Below, in pieces: positions 16,371 through 24,630 of a stretch of DNA of 64,000 bases. Position numbers and translations under genes: made by a program. Source of the DNA: Fibrobacter sp. UWB15 (lineage in GTDB: Bacteria > Fibrobacterota > Fibrobacteria > Fibrobacterales > Fibrobacteraceae); assembly GCF_900177705.1 (NCBI RefSeq), contig NZ_FXBA01000003.1:62001-126000 (forward strand), given 5' to 3'. The notes below the pieces were generated by a model, which saw only the letters and a program-made list of their open reading frames with translations, did no database searches and had not been told where the DNA came from. Position 1 is the first letter of the stretch, and the number at the start of each line of letters is the position of its first letter.

Positions 16371-17906
16371 TTACCACTTGAAGCCGGTACGGAGGTAAAC
16401 CTTTTCGTCGTTGAACAATGTAATCTCGCCGAGGAAGAACACATACTGCCCTTCGTAGCTGACCGAGGGCGTCAGAGAGTATTCCATCTTCGCGCCACGC
16501 AAGAAATGCTTGTGAATTTTCATGTGATCTCGACGCGGAGTCGTGTCGTTTACCATGCTTCCATGATCCGTTCCCTTCCAGAACCAGGTGTTACGCAGGG
16601 AGGCAAAAACGTGATGATCCAGGCGGCCATACGCAGTGAAGTCAACGGTCTGGCTGTTGGGGCCGGCCTGGCTACCCAGGGGGCGACCTAAGTGAGCCAT
16701 CTGCGCCGTATTCTCGTAGAAGTGGGAATACACATAAGGTTCTACACGGGCGTATTCTGCAATAAAGCCCGATTCCAGCAGATGCGACTTGATCTTGAAA
16801 TCATGGGCGCCATGCATACCCGCCATCCACGCCCACTTGGCTTCGATGTTGTCGTTTTTCACGAGGCTCACCGGGCTTTCCATATCATCCAGGAAAAATT
16901 CCGTATAAAGGCGGAGTGAATTGAACAAGCGGTAGTTGAAGTCAAAAGAAAGAGAGCCGTTGTTGCTGTCTTCGGAGTAGTTGCCCTTTTCCATGAACAG
17001 GGGAACCGTCGGAATGAACAGCCAAGGTTTCAAGTTGTCATACTGAATCTGAAGTTCGCTGATACCGAAGGTGGCATTGCCCACGGCAAGTTCGTAACGG
17101 TGGCCAAAGATATTGCGGGTGTTGTCGATATTGCTGGAGCTCATGCTCGAAAAGATTCGCAGGTCACCATAAAACGAAAGCACGCGCAACGGGCCAAACT
17201 GCATATCGAGCGAAAGCATGTTGTACGGCAGCGCAAACTGGTTCAAGCTCAAGTTGTTGTAGTAACCGGGACCCCAGTGCATCACGTCGCGGCCAAAGTC
17301 CAGGCGCAGCCAATCGTAGTTCAGGGCGATGTGTGTACGGTAGCGGGCGTAACTCGTATATTCCAGACCCGAATTGTTTTCTTCTTTCTGGTATTCCAAA
17401 AATTCACCGTCAAAAGACTTCGGGGAACTGGCAGAATGACCTTCGTCGTAAATGCGGGCGTCCAGCACGAAGTCAATGGAATCCGCATAACCGCGCAAGT
17501 AAATGCCACCATCGATCCCCGGCCAAATCGTATCGCCAAGTGCTTCGCCACCGCGATAGTCCATACCACCCACCAGCGACATCGCCAAAGCCATGCGGGG
17601 TTGTGATTTTTCAAAAGAACCATGCCCCGAAATCGAAGGACCGTTTTCGTTATCAAAATACAGCAGCGCATTTTTTTCGCTAGCCACAAAGTTCTTGCGG
17701 AAAGATGTATCGCGATGCGGGTAAGCAAAGAACTGACGATTCTCCCCTGTTGTCACACGATGCAAATCAAACAGCATCGGAGAATTTTCCAACAGGCGCA
17801 AGTTGCGAACGTTCTCGGGGCCTACCACCGGCGATGCAGCGAAGGCCGGCATAGAAAGCAGGGTTGCCACCCAAAGGGCAAGCGGCTTAGACAGTGGTAT
17901 TTTCAT
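16371..17906 (-). CDS. Wzi-like outer-membrane barrel (capsule assembly family)
   Basis: 511 residues: signal peptide (MKIPLSKPLALWVATLLSMPAFAA) followed by a beta-strand-rich protein ending in a Trp (YLRTGFKW), as in barrels. The segment DFGRDVMHWGPGYYNNLSL (about residues 200-220) matches the G-R-x-x-x-x-W-G-P-G signature of Wzi-like capsule assembly proteins, and the length is near the family norm. Wzi binds capsular polysaccharide at the cell surface; here a role in retaining or exporting a surface glycan is inferred. No capsule genes are adjacent. It is probably the first gene of an operon with trhP, separated by the repeat array. Confidence 0.7.
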   Translation of the reverse strand: MKIPLSKPLALWVATLLSMPAFAASPVVGPENVRNLRLLENSPMLFDLHRVTTGENRQFFAYPHRDTSFRKNFVASEKNALLYFDNENGPSISGHGSFEKSQPRMALAMSLVGGMDYRGGEALGDTIWPGIDGGIYLRGYADSIDFVLDARIYDEGHSASSPKSFDGEFLEYQKEENNSGLEYTSYARYRTHIALNYDWLRLDFGRDVMHWGPGYYNNLSLNQFALPYNMLSLDMQFGPLRVLSFYGDLRIFSSMSSSNIDNTRNIFGHRYELAVGNATFGISELQIQYDNLKPWLFIPTVPLFMEKGNYSEDSNNGSLSFDFNYRLFNSLRLYTEFFLDDMESPVSLVKNDNIEAKWAWMAGMHGAHDFKIKSHLLESGFIAEYARVEPYVYSHFYENTAQMAHLGRPLGSQAGPNSQTVDFTAYGRLDHHVFASLRNTWFWKGTDHGSMVNDTTPRRDHMKIHKHFLRGAKMEYSLTPSVSYEGQYVFFLGEITLFNDEKVYLRTGFKW

Positions 17907-18137
17907 AACGTCTCGATTTTACAAGAATCTAAATGGCGTAATTTTAAAAAAAGATAGCTTTTTATTCCCTGTATACACCGAAACAAAAACAAATTGGAGC
18001 GATTTGTTCCGAACGGGGGAAATCGTTCCATTTTACATTTCCTGTTTTTTTTATTAAGTCACTTTTTTGTTTAAAACGGATTGTTCCACTATGTATTTTT
18101 AATAAAAACAAAAACAACCCCCATAAAAGAGGAAATC
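17907..18137. other. Divergent intergenic region with inverted repeat
   Basis: 231 bp between the divergent Wzi-like and carbohydrate-binding lipoprotein genes. It holds a 10-bp inverted repeat, GGAGCGATTT (17996-18005) and AAATCGTTCC (18020-18029), pairing with one G-T, plus poly-T stretches. It could be an operator or RNA hairpin; nothing else is recognised. Confidence 0.45.
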
Positions 18138-20378
18138 ATGCTTACAAGGAATTGTTTGGGAATTACTTCCCTTGTAGCAGGAGGCCTTATTGCCGGATGT
18201 TCGAGCGACAGCAGCTCTACCAGCCCCAAAGACAACCTCGCCGATGCTACAGGAATCATCACTAACGTATGCGTCTATGACGGCTACGCCGCCATGCAAG
18301 GCGCAAGCGGAGAAACGCTTTGCCTCGATACCGAAGGTACTCTTGCCTTCTGGATCAATGCAGACGGAAGCTACGGGTTTCCCGAAGCCACGCCGGGCTC
18401 CACTGAAAATAACACCGCAGATCCTATCGAAACCAGCACAGATGTAGGCACAACGACGCCTAGCGACTCTACGGTATCCGCCGACAAACCCGCAGAGGAT
18501 TCAACGGATTCCGAACCAGCAAGCGAAACGCAGTCTTGTACCACCGACAAGGCTCTCTATTCCGTAAACGGCATTTCTTACTACAAGAATGAAGACGGGA
18601 GCCTCTATTATTTTGATACCGACTGCAACAAGACATCCCTTTCGATGATCGCACCGGCAAGCAGTTCTTCTGAAACCATTTCGGAAGATCCCGAGGCTCC
18701 CGCAAGCAGCGCATCACGACCGGGACTTTCTTCTTCCGAAACCGCAACACCTGTATCTAGCAGTTCAAATGCAACGCCTAACAGTTCTGCAGTCTCAATA
18801 CCGAACAGCAGCGCATCCTCCACTTCGAATGGAAACGTGCCGACAATCACTTACGCTGCCAGCGGCGCCATGGTCGAAAACAACAACAACTGCGTCACGG
18901 TCACGGGTGGCGAAGTCGAGATTACTTGTGCAGGTGACTATGACTTTAGCGGAACCTATAGTGGCGCAGATGCGCAGATCCGCGTGTATTCTCCCAAAAG
19001 CGATTCGGGCGTTTACCTGAACCTACGCGGGCTCACGCTCACCAATACGGCAGATGCCCCCATTTACGCTCAGATGTCCAGCAAGACCTTCGTGGTCGCC
19101 AAAAGCGGAACCACCAACACGCTTAGCGACGGAAGCACCCGTACAAAGTCTTATACTTACGTCAATTCCAACAACGAAACGAAGGTAGATACCACCGGCG
19201 CCTGCATTTACGCCAAGGACGACTTGACCATCAAGGGCGAAGGCACCTTAATCGTCAAGGGCAACTACAACAACGGCATTCACACCAGCAACGACCTGCG
19301 TTTCCGCGGCGCAACAACCGTCAACGTAACCGCAGTGAATAATGGTTTGAAAGGTAAGAACACCGTGGATATCGAAAATGGAAACATTACCATCGCAGCG
19401 ACCAACGGCGACGGCATCAAGAGTGACGAAGGCGAAGATGCAGGCGCGATAGTCGACAACAAAGGCATTGTCAATATCAAGGGCGGCAACATCACCATTA
19501 CCAAAGCTGGCGATGACGGCATCCAGGCTTACAACTATATCATCGTCCAGGACTCTGTTTCTGAGCCGACTATCAAAGTGACATCGACCGGCAAAGGCAT
19601 TGTCTCTGACAACAGAGTTTACATCAATGCCGGAAAGATCGATATTTCCTCTGGTGACGACGGCGTTCATTCCAACCAGAACATCTACTTTAACGGAGGC
19701 TACACGACCATTGCGGCCCCCAAGAACGACGGCGTACACGCCGACTCAACCCTCATGATTAACGATGGCACCATCTACGTGACCAATTCCTACGAAGGTC
19801 TGGAAGCCTGGTACATCAAGGCTAACGGCGGCATTACCGATGTCTACGGAACCAACGATGCCTGGAATGCTGCAGGTGGTAATGACGGTTCCGGCAATAC
19901 CAATCAAAGCGGCCAGTCCAACTGGGGATTCGGCCCCGGAGGCGGCATGGGCGGCAGGATGGGAAGCAGCAGCGGATTCCTGACCATCACAGGCGGCGTA
20001 CACCACGCAAAGACAGGCTCCGGTGACACCGACGGCATTGACAGCAACGGCGAACTCACAATCTCCGGTGGCGTAGTCATCGTAGAATGCCAGATTAGCG
20101 GCGGCATGGGAGGCTCCTTCGACGCCGACGGTTCTGCAAGCCTCACCAGCAAAACAGTTCTCGGATTCAGCAGCGGTTCCTCGGAAAAGGGCACAAACTA
20201 TAACGTGAGCTTTACAACCGGCAGCTACTACGGAACCTCTAACATCGCATTCAAGCCCACCATATCGGGTAGATACATGGTCGCTACTACGGGTCAGCCC
20301 GCACAAGTAAGCAATACCTCCAGCTACCAGAAAAGCGTCACCTTCCCTTCAGGAAGCACAGTCTACTACAACGAATAG
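18138..20378 (+). CDS. Secreted lipoprotein with Cthe_2159-type carbohydrate-binding beta-helix
   Basis: 746 residues from the ATG at 18138, preceded by AGAGGAAA. Lipobox in GGLIAGC. The N-terminal third holds low-complexity Ser/Thr/Pro linkers (SSSSNATPNSSAV). Residues about 240-740 are a repetitive right-handed beta-helix with units such as KGNYNNGIHTSNDLRFRG, NGDGIKSDEGED, AGDDGIQAYNYIIV and SGDDGVHSNQNIYFNGGYT, characteristic of the Cthe_2159 family, whose Clostridium thermocellum founder binds cellulose and polygalacturonate in a calcium-dependent way. A Gly-rich loop (FGPGGGMGGRMGSSSG) lies near residue 600. It probably sits on the cell surface and contacts plant polysaccharide, consistent with a fibre degrader. 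A terminator hairpin follows. Confidence 0.82.
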   Translation: MLTRNCLGITSLVAGGLIAGCSSDSSSTSPKDNLADATGIITNVCVYDGYAAMQGASGETLCLDTEGTLAFWINADGSYGFPEATPGSTENNTADPIETSTDVGTTTPSDSTVSADKPAEDSTDSEPASETQSCTTDKALYSVNGISYYKNEDGSLYYFDTDCNKTSLSMIAPASSSSETISEDPEAPASSASRPGLSSSETATPVSSSSNATPNSSAVSIPNSSASSTSNGNVPTITYAASGAMVENNNNCVTVTGGEVEITCAGDYDFSGTYSGADAQIRVYSPKSDSGVYLNLRGLTLTNTADAPIYAQMSSKTFVVAKSGTTNTLSDGSTRTKSYTYVNSNNETKVDTTGACIYAKDDLTIKGEGTLIVKGNYNNGIHTSNDLRFRGATTVNVTAVNNGLKGKNTVDIENGNITIAATNGDGIKSDEGEDAGAIVDNKGIVNIKGGNITITKAGDDGIQAYNYIIVQDSVSEPTIKVTSTGKGIVSDNRVYINAGKIDISSGDDGVHSNQNIYFNGGYTTIAAPKNDGVHADSTLMINDGTIYVTNSYEGLEAWYIKANGGITDVYGTNDAWNAAGGNDGSGNTNQSGQSNWGFGPGGGMGGRMGSSSGFLTITGGVHHAKTGSGDTDGIDSNGELTISGGVVIVECQISGGMGGSFDADGSASLTSKTVLGFSSGSSEKGTNYNVSFTTGSYYGTSNIAFKPTISGRYMVATTGQPAQVSNTSSYQKSVTFPSGSTVYYNE

Positions 20379-20399
20379 AATTCCTCCTAATCCACCAAA

Positions 20400-20425
20400 A
20401 AGTCCTCCGCGTTTGCGGAGGACTT
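20400..20425 (+). terminator. Strong hairpin after the carbohydrate-binding lipoprotein
   Basis: Perfect 11-bp stem, AAGTCCTCCGC / GCGGAGGACTT, with GTTT loop. No long T tract follows. A second small hairpin, GCGGCAAAGCCGC, lies at about 20437-20449 before the convergent pilT stop. Confidence 0.75.
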
Positions 20426-20460
20426 CTCATATTCTTGCGGCAAAGCCGCCTTGCTTTTAA

Positions 20461-21579
20461 CTACATCCAGCTACGTTCAGAAGTACCCGAAATACCGCGA
20501 ATCTTAAGATCGAAGTCATCGGGGTTCGTGGCAGCGTTCATCGCCGTTTCAAGGGAAATCTTTTCTTCTTCGTAAAGCTTCAGGAGCGCCTGGTCGAAGG
20601 TCTGGCTGCGGTACTGCATGTGACCTTCGGCAATGGCCTGTTCGATCAAGTCGTTCTTGTCCTTGTCTTCGATGTATTCCTTAATGGCAGCCGTATTCAC
20701 CAAAATTTCGGCAGCAGGCACTCGCCCGTTACCATCCTTGGTCGGCAGCAAACGCAACGAAATAATGCCGGCAAGCACTTCAGAAAGCAGCAAGCGGATT
20801 TCGTCATGCTGGTGCGGCGGGTACATCGAAAGCACACGGTGAATCGTTTCGGTCGCGTTCGTGGTATGGATCGTCGCAAACACCATGTGGCCTGTATCGG
20901 CGGCCGTCAACGCAATCTGCATCGTTTCCAAGTCACGAATTTCGCCCACCAGAAGCACATCCGGGTCCTGACGAAGTGCTGCACGAAGGGCGTTTGCATA
21001 CGAAAGGGTATCCACGCCAATTTCACGCTGAGAAATAATGGCTTTGTCATCGCGGTAAAGGTATTCAATCGGGTCTTCAACCGTAATGATATTCACCGCT
21101 TCGTTCTGGTTGATATAATCGAGCATGGCGGCAAGCGTCGTCGACTTACCCGAACCCGTCGTACCTGTAACGAGCACGAGACCACGCTTAGTCAAGGACA
21201 TGTCGCGAATGACATCGGGCAAATGCAAGTCTTCGAAGGCCGGGATTTTAGCCTTAATGTGACGAATCACGACTGCGATAGTGCCACGCTGACGGAATAC
21301 GTTCACACGGAAACGGCCCATGTCGCGGGCACCCACGGCAAAGTCGCATTCCTTGTTCGCTTCAAAGCGCTGTTTCTGGTCGCGGTTCATGATATCATCC
21401 AAGAAGGAATCCATCATCAACGAATCGACCTTGACATCAAAGGGGCGCTGCAAAGCACCGTTAATACGGTAAACAGGCGGAACGCCCACGCGCAAGTGCA
21501 AGTCAGATGCATTGCGGTTTACCATTTCACGGAGTAATTTTTCAATGCGAAGTTGCGGCTGCTGTTGCTGTTCGGCCAT
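20461..21579 (-). CDS. pilT: PilT-type twitching motility ATPase
   Basis: 372-residue hexameric secretion-superfamily ATPase that retracts type IV pili. Walker A GTTGSGKST (139-147), Asp box and Walker B (PDVLLVGEIRD, near 206), and the His box HMVFATIHT are all intact, as is AGIISLRLLP (the AIRNLIRE-like PilT region). The C-terminal residues (ISGTSERSWM) are non-conserved. Its ATG overlaps by one base (TAATG) the stop of the upstream 904-residue TPR protein, so the two are coupled. No other pilus genes are in the window. Confidence 0.93.
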   Translation of the reverse strand: MAEQQQQPQLRIEKLLREMVNRNASDLHLRVGVPPVYRINGALQRPFDVKVDSLMMDSFLDDIMNRDQKQRFEANKECDFAVGARDMGRFRVNVFRQRGTIAVVIRHIKAKIPAFEDLHLPDVIRDMSLTKRGLVLVTGTTGSGKSTTLAAMLDYINQNEAVNIITVEDPIEYLYRDDKAIISQREIGVDTLSYANALRAALRQDPDVLLVGEIRDLETMQIALTAADTGHMVFATIHTTNATETIHRVLSMYPPHQHDEIRLLLSEVLAGIISLRLLPTKDGNGRVPAAEILVNTAAIKEYIEDKDKNDLIEQAIAEGHMQYRSQTFDQALLKLYEEEKISLETAMNAATNPDDFDLKIRGISGTSERSWM

Positions 21580-24293
21580 TAGGCTTCACCTCCAAACTTT
21601 TCGTTATAGAGTTTTTCGACTTCGGAAAGTCTAGCCGCGATGTCTTCATTTTCAGGTTCTTTCTGTGCCAAATCCTTATAGATTTCAAGAGCCTTTGCGT
21701 ACAGTCCCTGGTCAAAATAAATTTCAGCCAAGGTACGGGTATTCAAGCTTTCGTCCAAATCCTGTGCGCCGCGATCCAGCGGAGCATCGGGGTCATTAAT
21801 CAGACCCGCCGAAATTTCATCGTCAGAATCGCCTGACATCAAGAAATCGACACCCTTGTTGGAAGGCTTGGTTTCTTCGGTCAAGGAGTCATCGTCCATA
21901 TCGAAGAGGCCCTTGAAGGCGCCAGACACTTCAGATTCCAGGGAATCCAAATCCTGGGCGCTCTCTGCTGCGGGTGCTTCCGGGGCGATATCGGCGGAGG
22001 CATCCAAAGCCGTTTCTACTTCGGCAGAGATGTTATCTCCTTCTGCCGGCAAGTCGTCCTCTTTTCCGAACAAATTATCAAAAGACTTGTCGAGGTCGCT
22101 TTCGATGGTTTCTTGAACGTTTTCGGCGGACTTGTCAAAAGTTTCTTCAATCGGAGCGCCGGTAAGTTCCTGTTCGTTCGATTCAGCCTGCGGAGCAGTT
22201 CCGGGCAAATCCAAGTCATCGTCAGCATCGCCAAACATGGAGGCGAAGGCTCCGCCCATTTCCTTTGCCAAGTCTGAAGATTCAGACTTCACTTCGGGCA
22301 TTTCCAATTCGGCTTCCGCCTGATTCACCTGTTCTTCGAGTGAAACGGGAGTTTCCGATTCAGTTTCCTGCAAGTCGGCCGCAGGAGTTTCTGCCAAAGT
22401 TTCTTCGGCAGGTTTTTCTTCGGGCAGATCGTCTTCGGAACCGAAGAGGGAATCAAAGGCTTTGTCTACGCTAAAGTCGTTATCCGATGCGGGAGCAGCT
22501 TCAACAGGAGCCTCTTCAACAGAAGCTTCCTCAAGAGGCGTTTCTTCGACAGCAGACTCTTCGGCAACGATTTCTTCTGCGGCGGGTTCTTCAACCACAG
22601 TTTCTTCTGCAGCAGGGGCGGCAGGGGCATCGTCAGCAAAAAGATTGTCGATCGGCGATTCAAGAGCCGGAGCTTCTTCAGCGACCGGTTCATCGTCAAG
22701 CTTGAAGATTTCTTCTTCAGAAGGAGTCTCTTCAACAGGAAGTTCGAGAGATTCTTCGGCAGGCAGCTCAAGATCTGCAATAGGTTCAGCCGCAGCATTT
22801 TCTTCGGCAGGCTTTTCTTCGGGCAGTTCGTCTTCACCGAAGATCGAATCAAAGGCGTTGTCGATGGTCGTCGGAGCATCTTCTGCCGGAGCAGCTTCTG
22901 CTGCGGGAGCTTCGAGCTCAGCGACTTCAGCCGGACTGTCATCGCTCGTCAGGTTCATGTCCGCAGAAGCGGACTTTTCAAACAAGCCACCCTCTTCTTC
23001 AGCCGGAAGTTCAAGCGATTCTTCTTGCGGAGCGGCTTCTTGCTGCGGCTTTTCTTCGGGGAGTTCATCTTCGCCAAAGATATCGCCAAAGGCATCGTCA
23101 ATGCTCTGCGGCTTGTCTTCTGCAGGGGCAGAAACTTCGGCAGACTTTTCGAACAGGGAATCGCCATCGTCATCTTTGATTCCTTCGTTCAGCGGAGATT
23201 CAGCAAGATCTTCAATGGAGCCGAAGCTAGACGTTTCCTGGGGTTTCGCTTCTTCCTGCGGTTTTTCTTCGGGGAGTTCATCTTCGCCAAAGATATCACC
23301 AAAGGCATCGTCAATGCTCTGCGGTTTGTCGTCTATAGAAGCGCTTTCGAACACGGATTCCGCATTGGACTGCGCATTGTCGTCGATGCTTACAGGAATG
23401 TCTGCAGCAGGAGCGGCACTGGCAAAGGGGCTCGCGGGAGTCGTTTCTTCGGGTTCCAAGTCATCGTCCAGACCGAACATGTCGGACAGGGCAGAAGAAA
23501 CGTCAGAGCCAGAAATATTTTCGTCTGCAGGGAATTCCTCAACCAAGCCTTCGGATTCATCAGTCTTGATAGAATCCATGGCCGATTCCAGAGAAGCAGA
23601 CAGGTCTTCCATCGTGGAATCGTCAGCGGAATCACCGTTGGGCAACATAGCTGCAAGCGACGCAAAGGGATCGTCAGAATCCACCGTCTCAGAATCAATC
23701 GAGTCTTCGGTGGCGGGCATTTCGAAGGATTCCGTACCGGCATCCTCGGTCTTAGGTTCAGACGTTTCGTCGTCATCGAAAGACAGGTCAAGCGGCGAAG
23801 TTTCTTTGCCAACAGACTGGCCCAAATCCTGGGTGCTGTCGGACATGATGATATCGGAATCCGCAGCGGCACCAACCGCAGCAGCGGCTGCCGTGCTTTC
23901 CAGCACGACGTCGTATTCTTCTTTCCAGAAGTTGTTCAACGGATCCATATCGTGCAAACGACGGTAACAGACGTTGCGTTCGGCCAACATGCCAAGCTTG
24001 TCGTAGGCATCGCCCATAATGCGCTGGGCAGCCAGGTTGAACGGATCCATCACAATGATGCGTTCACATTCCTCGACGCAAGGTTCGTAGGCTTCCAGCT
24101 GAATAAGAATCTTCGCGCGAACGAGCCTTGCCGAAATATCATTCGGGTACAGCGTGAGACCGCCATCGACTCTCTGCAGAGCCTTGTCCAGCTCACCCGC
24201 CACACGTTCGAGATCTGCAAGCCAAGCAAACACCATGGAGTTGGTGTTTTTCTTGCCAACAGACTTTCTAAGTGATTCCAACGTTACCGCCAT
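21579..24293 (-). CDS. TPR protein with long acidic region of repeated AFxxxFGxxDxLPEEKP motifs
   Basis: 904 residues from the ATG at 24293, preceded by AGAGG. Residues 1-120 are TPR-like helices (ELDKALQRVDGGLTLYPND; CERIIVMDPFNLAAQRIMGD). Residues about 150-830 are strongly acidic and low in complexity, with a motif recurring about nine times: DDAFGDIFGEDELPEEKP (two near-identical copies), DNAFDSIFGEDELPEEKP, DKAFDSLFGSEDDLPEEKP, DKSFDNLFGKEDDLP, and weaker forms such as GGAFASMFGDADDD and SGAFKGLFDMDDD. A final TPR unit follows (TLAEIYFDQGLYAKALEIYKDLAQ). No signal peptide, so cytoplasmic. It is translationally coupled to pilT; a role in organising the pilus retraction machinery is inferred. 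Confidence 0.8.
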   Translation of the reverse strand: MAVTLESLRKSVGKKNTNSMVFAWLADLERVAGELDKALQRVDGGLTLYPNDISARLVRAKILIQLEAYEPCVEECERIIVMDPFNLAAQRIMGDAYDKLGMLAERNVCYRRLHDMDPLNNFWKEEYDVVLESTAAAAAVGAAADSDIIMSDSTQDLGQSVGKETSPLDLSFDDDETSEPKTEDAGTESFEMPATEDSIDSETVDSDDPFASLAAMLPNGDSADDSTMEDLSASLESAMDSIKTDESEGLVEEFPADENISGSDVSSALSDMFGLDDDLEPEETTPASPFASAAPAADIPVSIDDNAQSNAESVFESASIDDKPQSIDDAFGDIFGEDELPEEKPQEEAKPQETSSFGSIEDLAESPLNEGIKDDDGDSLFEKSAEVSAPAEDKPQSIDDAFGDIFGEDELPEEKPQQEAAPQEESLELPAEEEGGLFEKSASADMNLTSDDSPAEVAELEAPAAEAAPAEDAPTTIDNAFDSIFGEDELPEEKPAEENAAAEPIADLELPAEESLELPVEETPSEEEIFKLDDEPVAEEAPALESPIDNLFADDAPAAPAAEETVVEEPAAEEIVAEESAVEETPLEEASVEEAPVEAAPASDNDFSVDKAFDSLFGSEDDLPEEKPAEETLAETPAADLQETESETPVSLEEQVNQAEAELEMPEVKSESSDLAKEMGGAFASMFGDADDDLDLPGTAPQAESNEQELTGAPIEETFDKSAENVQETIESDLDKSFDNLFGKEDDLPAEGDNISAEVETALDASADIAPEAPAAESAQDLDSLESEVSGAFKGLFDMDDDSLTEETKPSNKGVDFLMSGDSDDEISAGLINDPDAPLDRGAQDLDESLNTRTLAEIYFDQGLYAKALEIYKDLAQKEPENEDIAARLSEVEKLYNEKFGGEA

Positions 24294-24302
24294 AAACACC
24301 TC

Positions 24303-24548
24303 TTAGAGCAAAATTGCTTCGTCCGCCAAAAGAACGGGAATTCCTTCGCGAACCGGATACACCCTGGAATTGTCTTCGGTAGTAAGAGCCTCGGCCAGAG
24401 GTTCCGTCACCTTTTCACCGGCAACGTTTTTCAACGTGCCTGCAGAAATCGCCTGATTCAAAGCGGCCAAGCATTCGTCGGACGCCAATTTCAGCTTACC
24501 CCTCGTTTCGGGGCAGCAAAGAATATCCAAAAGATTTGTATCGAACAT
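24303..24548 (-). CDS. Trm112-like (YcaR-type) small protein
   Basis: 81 residues. The start LLDILCCPETRGKLKL and the end YPVREGIPVLL match the Trm112/UPF0434 family, usually about 60-70 residues; the middle holds an extra 15-20 residues (AALNQAISAGTLKNVAGEKV). Eukaryotic and archaeal Trm112 activates methyltransferases; the bacterial role is unclear. Only the first Cys pair (CC) is present, so classical zinc binding by four Cys is unlikely. It precedes the TPR-pilT pair on the same strand with 9 bp between. Confidence 0.85.
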   Translation of the reverse strand: MFDTNLLDILCCPETRGKLKLASDECLAALNQAISAGTLKNVAGEKVTEPLAEALTTEDNSRVYPVREGIPVLLADEAILL

Positions 24549-24630
24549 AAAACCTTAATAATCAAATACTTACACAAAAAATAACATCATTTTTGTGTAA
24601 TGTGTAAAGAAAATGTAGGTATTTTATGTT

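Noticed and set aside
16252-16377. N-terminal extension of the trhP-like protein
   Set aside because: The residues are a translation of the heptamer array (repeats of LPTSYFL); U32 proteins start at [11 protein letters not shown].
22462-23967. Ser-rich 501-residue antisense frame
   Set aside because: It is the complement of the acidic repeat region of the TPR protein; Glu/Asp codons read backwards give Ser-rich sequence.
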